Origin: Comamonadaceae bacterium
GTDB lineage: Bacteria; Pseudomonadota; Gammaproteobacteria; Burkholderiales; Burkholderiaceae_C
Length of the DNA stretch: 64,000 bases
Assembly: GCA_027488735.1 (NCBI GenBank)
Contig: JAIYBB010000011.1
Coordinates: forward strand, 1 to 64,000
Direction: 5' to 3'
Both the position numbers and the translations under genes were made by a program. Positions 62,631-64,000 of this stretch are shown here, in pieces. The stretch's first letter is position 1; each line of letters starts with the position of its first letter. Below the pieces are notes generated by a model, which had not been told where the DNA came from, searched no databases, and was given only the letters and a program-made list of their open reading frames with translations.

Positions 62631-63563
62631 ATGAATATCCGAGAAAAAAAATTCGTTGTCACAGGTGGCGCAGGTTTTTTGGGAAAGCATGTCTGCTTGA
62701 AGCTAGCGGAATTTGGTGTGCACGAAGATAACATTTTTGTCCCACGCTCTGCCGAATATGATTTAAGAAGGCTCGATGACTGTAAGAGAATCATGGGCAA
62801 GGGGAATATTGTGATTCACCTTGCTGCGAAAGTTGGGGGACTCTGGGCTCATGTAAATAAGCAAGCAGATTTTTTTTACGACAATGCAATGATGTCATTG
62901 AACATGGTGCACGCTGCCCATCAAGTTGGTGTTGAAAAATTCGTCGGATTGGGAACAGTTTGCGAATATCCAGATGAAATTTCAATTCCCTTCAAGGAAT
63001 CTGATCTTTGGGCTGGGTATCCATCAAAAATTACCGCACCCTACGGACTGGGCAAGAAAGCTATGCTTGTTGCTGGCGATGCCTACAGGCATCAATACGG
63101 CCTTAATGCGATCCACTTACTACTTATTAATATTTACGGACCAGGAGACGATTTCGATCCGGCAACATCTCATGCAGTTCCATCGCTCATACGTCGGGTA
63201 AGAGAAGCTAGAGAAACTAAGCAGGAATACCTTGAAGTCTGGGGAGATGGCACCGCAAGTCGAGAACTTTTATATGTCGAGGATGCAGCAGAAGCGATTG
63301 TTCTTGCGGCCGAAAGCTATAACAAAGCAGAACCAATCAACATCGGCTCTGGCGTAGAAATTCCCATTGCTGATCTCGCTGAAAAGATTTGCAAGCAGAT
63401 GAAATTCAAGGGTCATATCAAATGGGATACATCTAAGATCGGGGGGCAGCACCGCCGCCAACTTGACATTAGTCAGGCGAAAAATGAGTTCGGATTTAAG
63501 GCGAGGACACCTTTTGATCAAGGTCTTCAGAAAACCATCGAATGGTTTATGAAGCACTATTAA
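62631..63563 (+). CDS. GDP-L-fucose synthase-like SDR (Fcl/WcaG family)
   Basis: The ATG at 62631 gives 310 residues (a TTG three bases earlier is in frame). Features: [82 protein letters not shown] (Tyr-x3-Lys), and GDGTASRELLYVEDAAEAI. These match the epimerase-reductase that makes GDP-L-fucose from the Gmd product, though the family also includes other GDP-sugar enzymes; the usual G-S-x-C-I-Y-P is G-T-V-C-E-Y-P here. Confidence 0.8.
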   Translation: MNIREKKFVVTGGAGFLGKHVCLKLAEFGVHEDNIFVPRSAEYDLRRLDDCKRIMGKGNIVIHLAAKVGGLWAHVNKQADFFYDNAMMSLNMVHAAHQVGVEKFVGLGTVCEYPDEISIPFKESDLWAGYPSKITAPYGLGKKAMLVAGDAYRHQYGLNAIHLLLINIYGPGDDFDPATSHAVPSLIRRVREARETKQEYLEVWGDGTASRELLYVEDAAEAIVLAAESYNKAEPINIGSGVEIPIADLAEKICKQMKFKGHIKWDTSKIGGQHRRQLDISQAKNEFGFKARTPFDQGLQKTIEWFMKHY

Positions 63564-63603
63564 GTAAAATACTTTGAAAAAATTATCAGTAGAGAACTAA
63601 TAA

Positions 63604-64000
63604 ATGAAAAAATTTATACCTGACTATCAAATCGGATCAGCTGGTTTCCAATTTGGTAGGCTCGAGAAGAAATACATAAACGAGGTTCTGAAAAGCCACC
63701 GTCTGTCATATGGGCCTTGGAGCCGTAAATTCGAGGAAATTTTTGCCGAAGAGCATCAATCTAAATTCGCCGTCTTTTCAAATAGTGGTACAAGCGCACT
63801 TCATATGGGTCTTGCTGCAATGAAGGAAAAATATTGTTGGGAAGATGGAGATGAGGTGATCGTTCCTGCCGTGACGTTCGTTGCCACATCCAACATCATC
63901 TTTTATAACAACATGAAACCAGTTTTCGTCGATGTTGATCCGCTCACCTATAACATTAACCCGGCATTAATCGAAGCTGCAATCACGCCCAAAACACGGG
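63604..64000 (+). CDS. DegT/DnrJ/EryC1-family PLP aminotransferase (3' end outside window)
   Basis: The frame starts at ATG 63604 and is open to the window edge (132 residues seen). SYGPWSRKFEEIFAEEHQSKFAVFSNSGTSALHMGLAAM is the cofactor phosphate-binding region; GDEVIVPAVTFVATSNIIFYNNMKPVFVDVDPLTYNI is the next conserved block. The catalytic Lys lies beyond the edge. In a GDP-sugar cluster it may be a 4-aminotransferase (perosamine type) or a 3-dehydratase (colitose type), which has His instead of Lys; the missing part would decide. Confidence 0.85.
   Translation, partial: MKKFIPDYQIGSAGFQFGRLEKKYINEVLKSHRLSYGPWSRKFEEIFAEEHQSKFAVFSNSGTSALHMGLAAMKEKYCWEDGDEVIVPAVTFVATSNIIFYNNMKPVFVDVDPLTYNINPALIEAAITPKTR

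Noticed and set aside
1..64000. CRISPR arrays, tRNA or rRNA genes
   Set aside because: I saw no regularly spaced direct repeats, no cloverleaf-like sequence and no rRNA-like stretch when reading through; a dedicated scan could still find a tRNA.

Overview
The window reads as one stretch of a Gram-negative betaproteobacterial chromosome or large replicon, probably Burkholderiales (Comamonadaceae/Burkholderiaceae-like). This is an inference from the czcI-czcCBA order, a CadR/CadA pair, a CopK homologue and the codon style; there is no rRNA or housekeeping marker to fix the genus.

Region 1 (1-12.9 kb, + strand) is the late end of a siphovirus-type prophage. It holds the tail tube protein (partial), a tail assembly chaperone with a classic A AAA AAC -1 frameshift site, the tape measure, small tail proteins, two tandem RCC1-repeat tail proteins, a DUF1833 protein, an NlpC/P60 peptidase and a gpJ-like tip protein. 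A lysis cassette follows: holin-like, GH73-like endolysin, and Rz with Rz1 nested inside it. A strong terminator closes the module. Next to it lies a broken ankyrin-repeat gene on the - strand, missing from simple ORF calls and cut at its 5' side by the metal island.

Region 2 (13.3-24.5 kb) is a Cd/Zn/Co resistance island: divergent cadR and cadA around a MerR-type promoter with a 19 bp spacer, then czcI, a structured intergenic RNA candidate, czcC, czcB, czcA, a free-standing relative of the CzcB N-terminal domain, a zinc-ribbon protein and lspA. Together they make a cytoplasmic exporter (CadA) plus a trans-envelope RND pump (CzcCBA) with periplasmic accessories.

Region 3 (24.6-43.1 kb) is a copper/silver island. 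On the - strand lie cusA, cusB (with a C-terminal CusF domain), a cusC-like gene, a DUF2789 gene, a YHS-type Cu P-type ATPase, two TPM-domain genes (one 5'-truncated) and a copK homologue. A 1.3 kb phage-like remnant (unknown protein, DUF3489 protein, GH24 lysozyme) separates these from a CopRS/CusRS-type two-component pair and a divergent + strand operon: small periplasmic protein, TolC-like lipoprotein, Tat-exported multicopper oxidase, cupredoxin, DUF411/CopG-like protein and CusF. A perfect palindrome sits between the regulator and this operon, and a related one precedes the cus operon.

Region 4 (43.3-44.95 kb, - strand) is a likely toxin-antitoxin pair: an XRE-ImmA/IrrE protein overlapping a PIN-domain protein, with an inverted repeat upstream.

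Region 5 (45.1-64 kb, mostly + strand) is a surface-polysaccharide cluster. An extended -10 promoter is followed by a perfect ops element (GGCGGTAGCGT), implying control by an RfaH/NusG-type antiterminator. The genes make UDP-glucuronate (ugd), UDP-xylose (uxs), GDP-mannose (manC), GDP-4-keto-6-deoxymannose (gmd) and derivatives (Fcl-like, GMD-like, C-methyltransferase, FkbM methyltransferase, DegT aminotransferase, Nudix hydrolase). They also encode at least four glycosyltransferases, an ABC flippase-like exporter and a Wzy-like polymerase. The 48-53.6 kb part is markedly AT-rich, which fits mosaic assembly by transfer. The cluster runs off the right edge.
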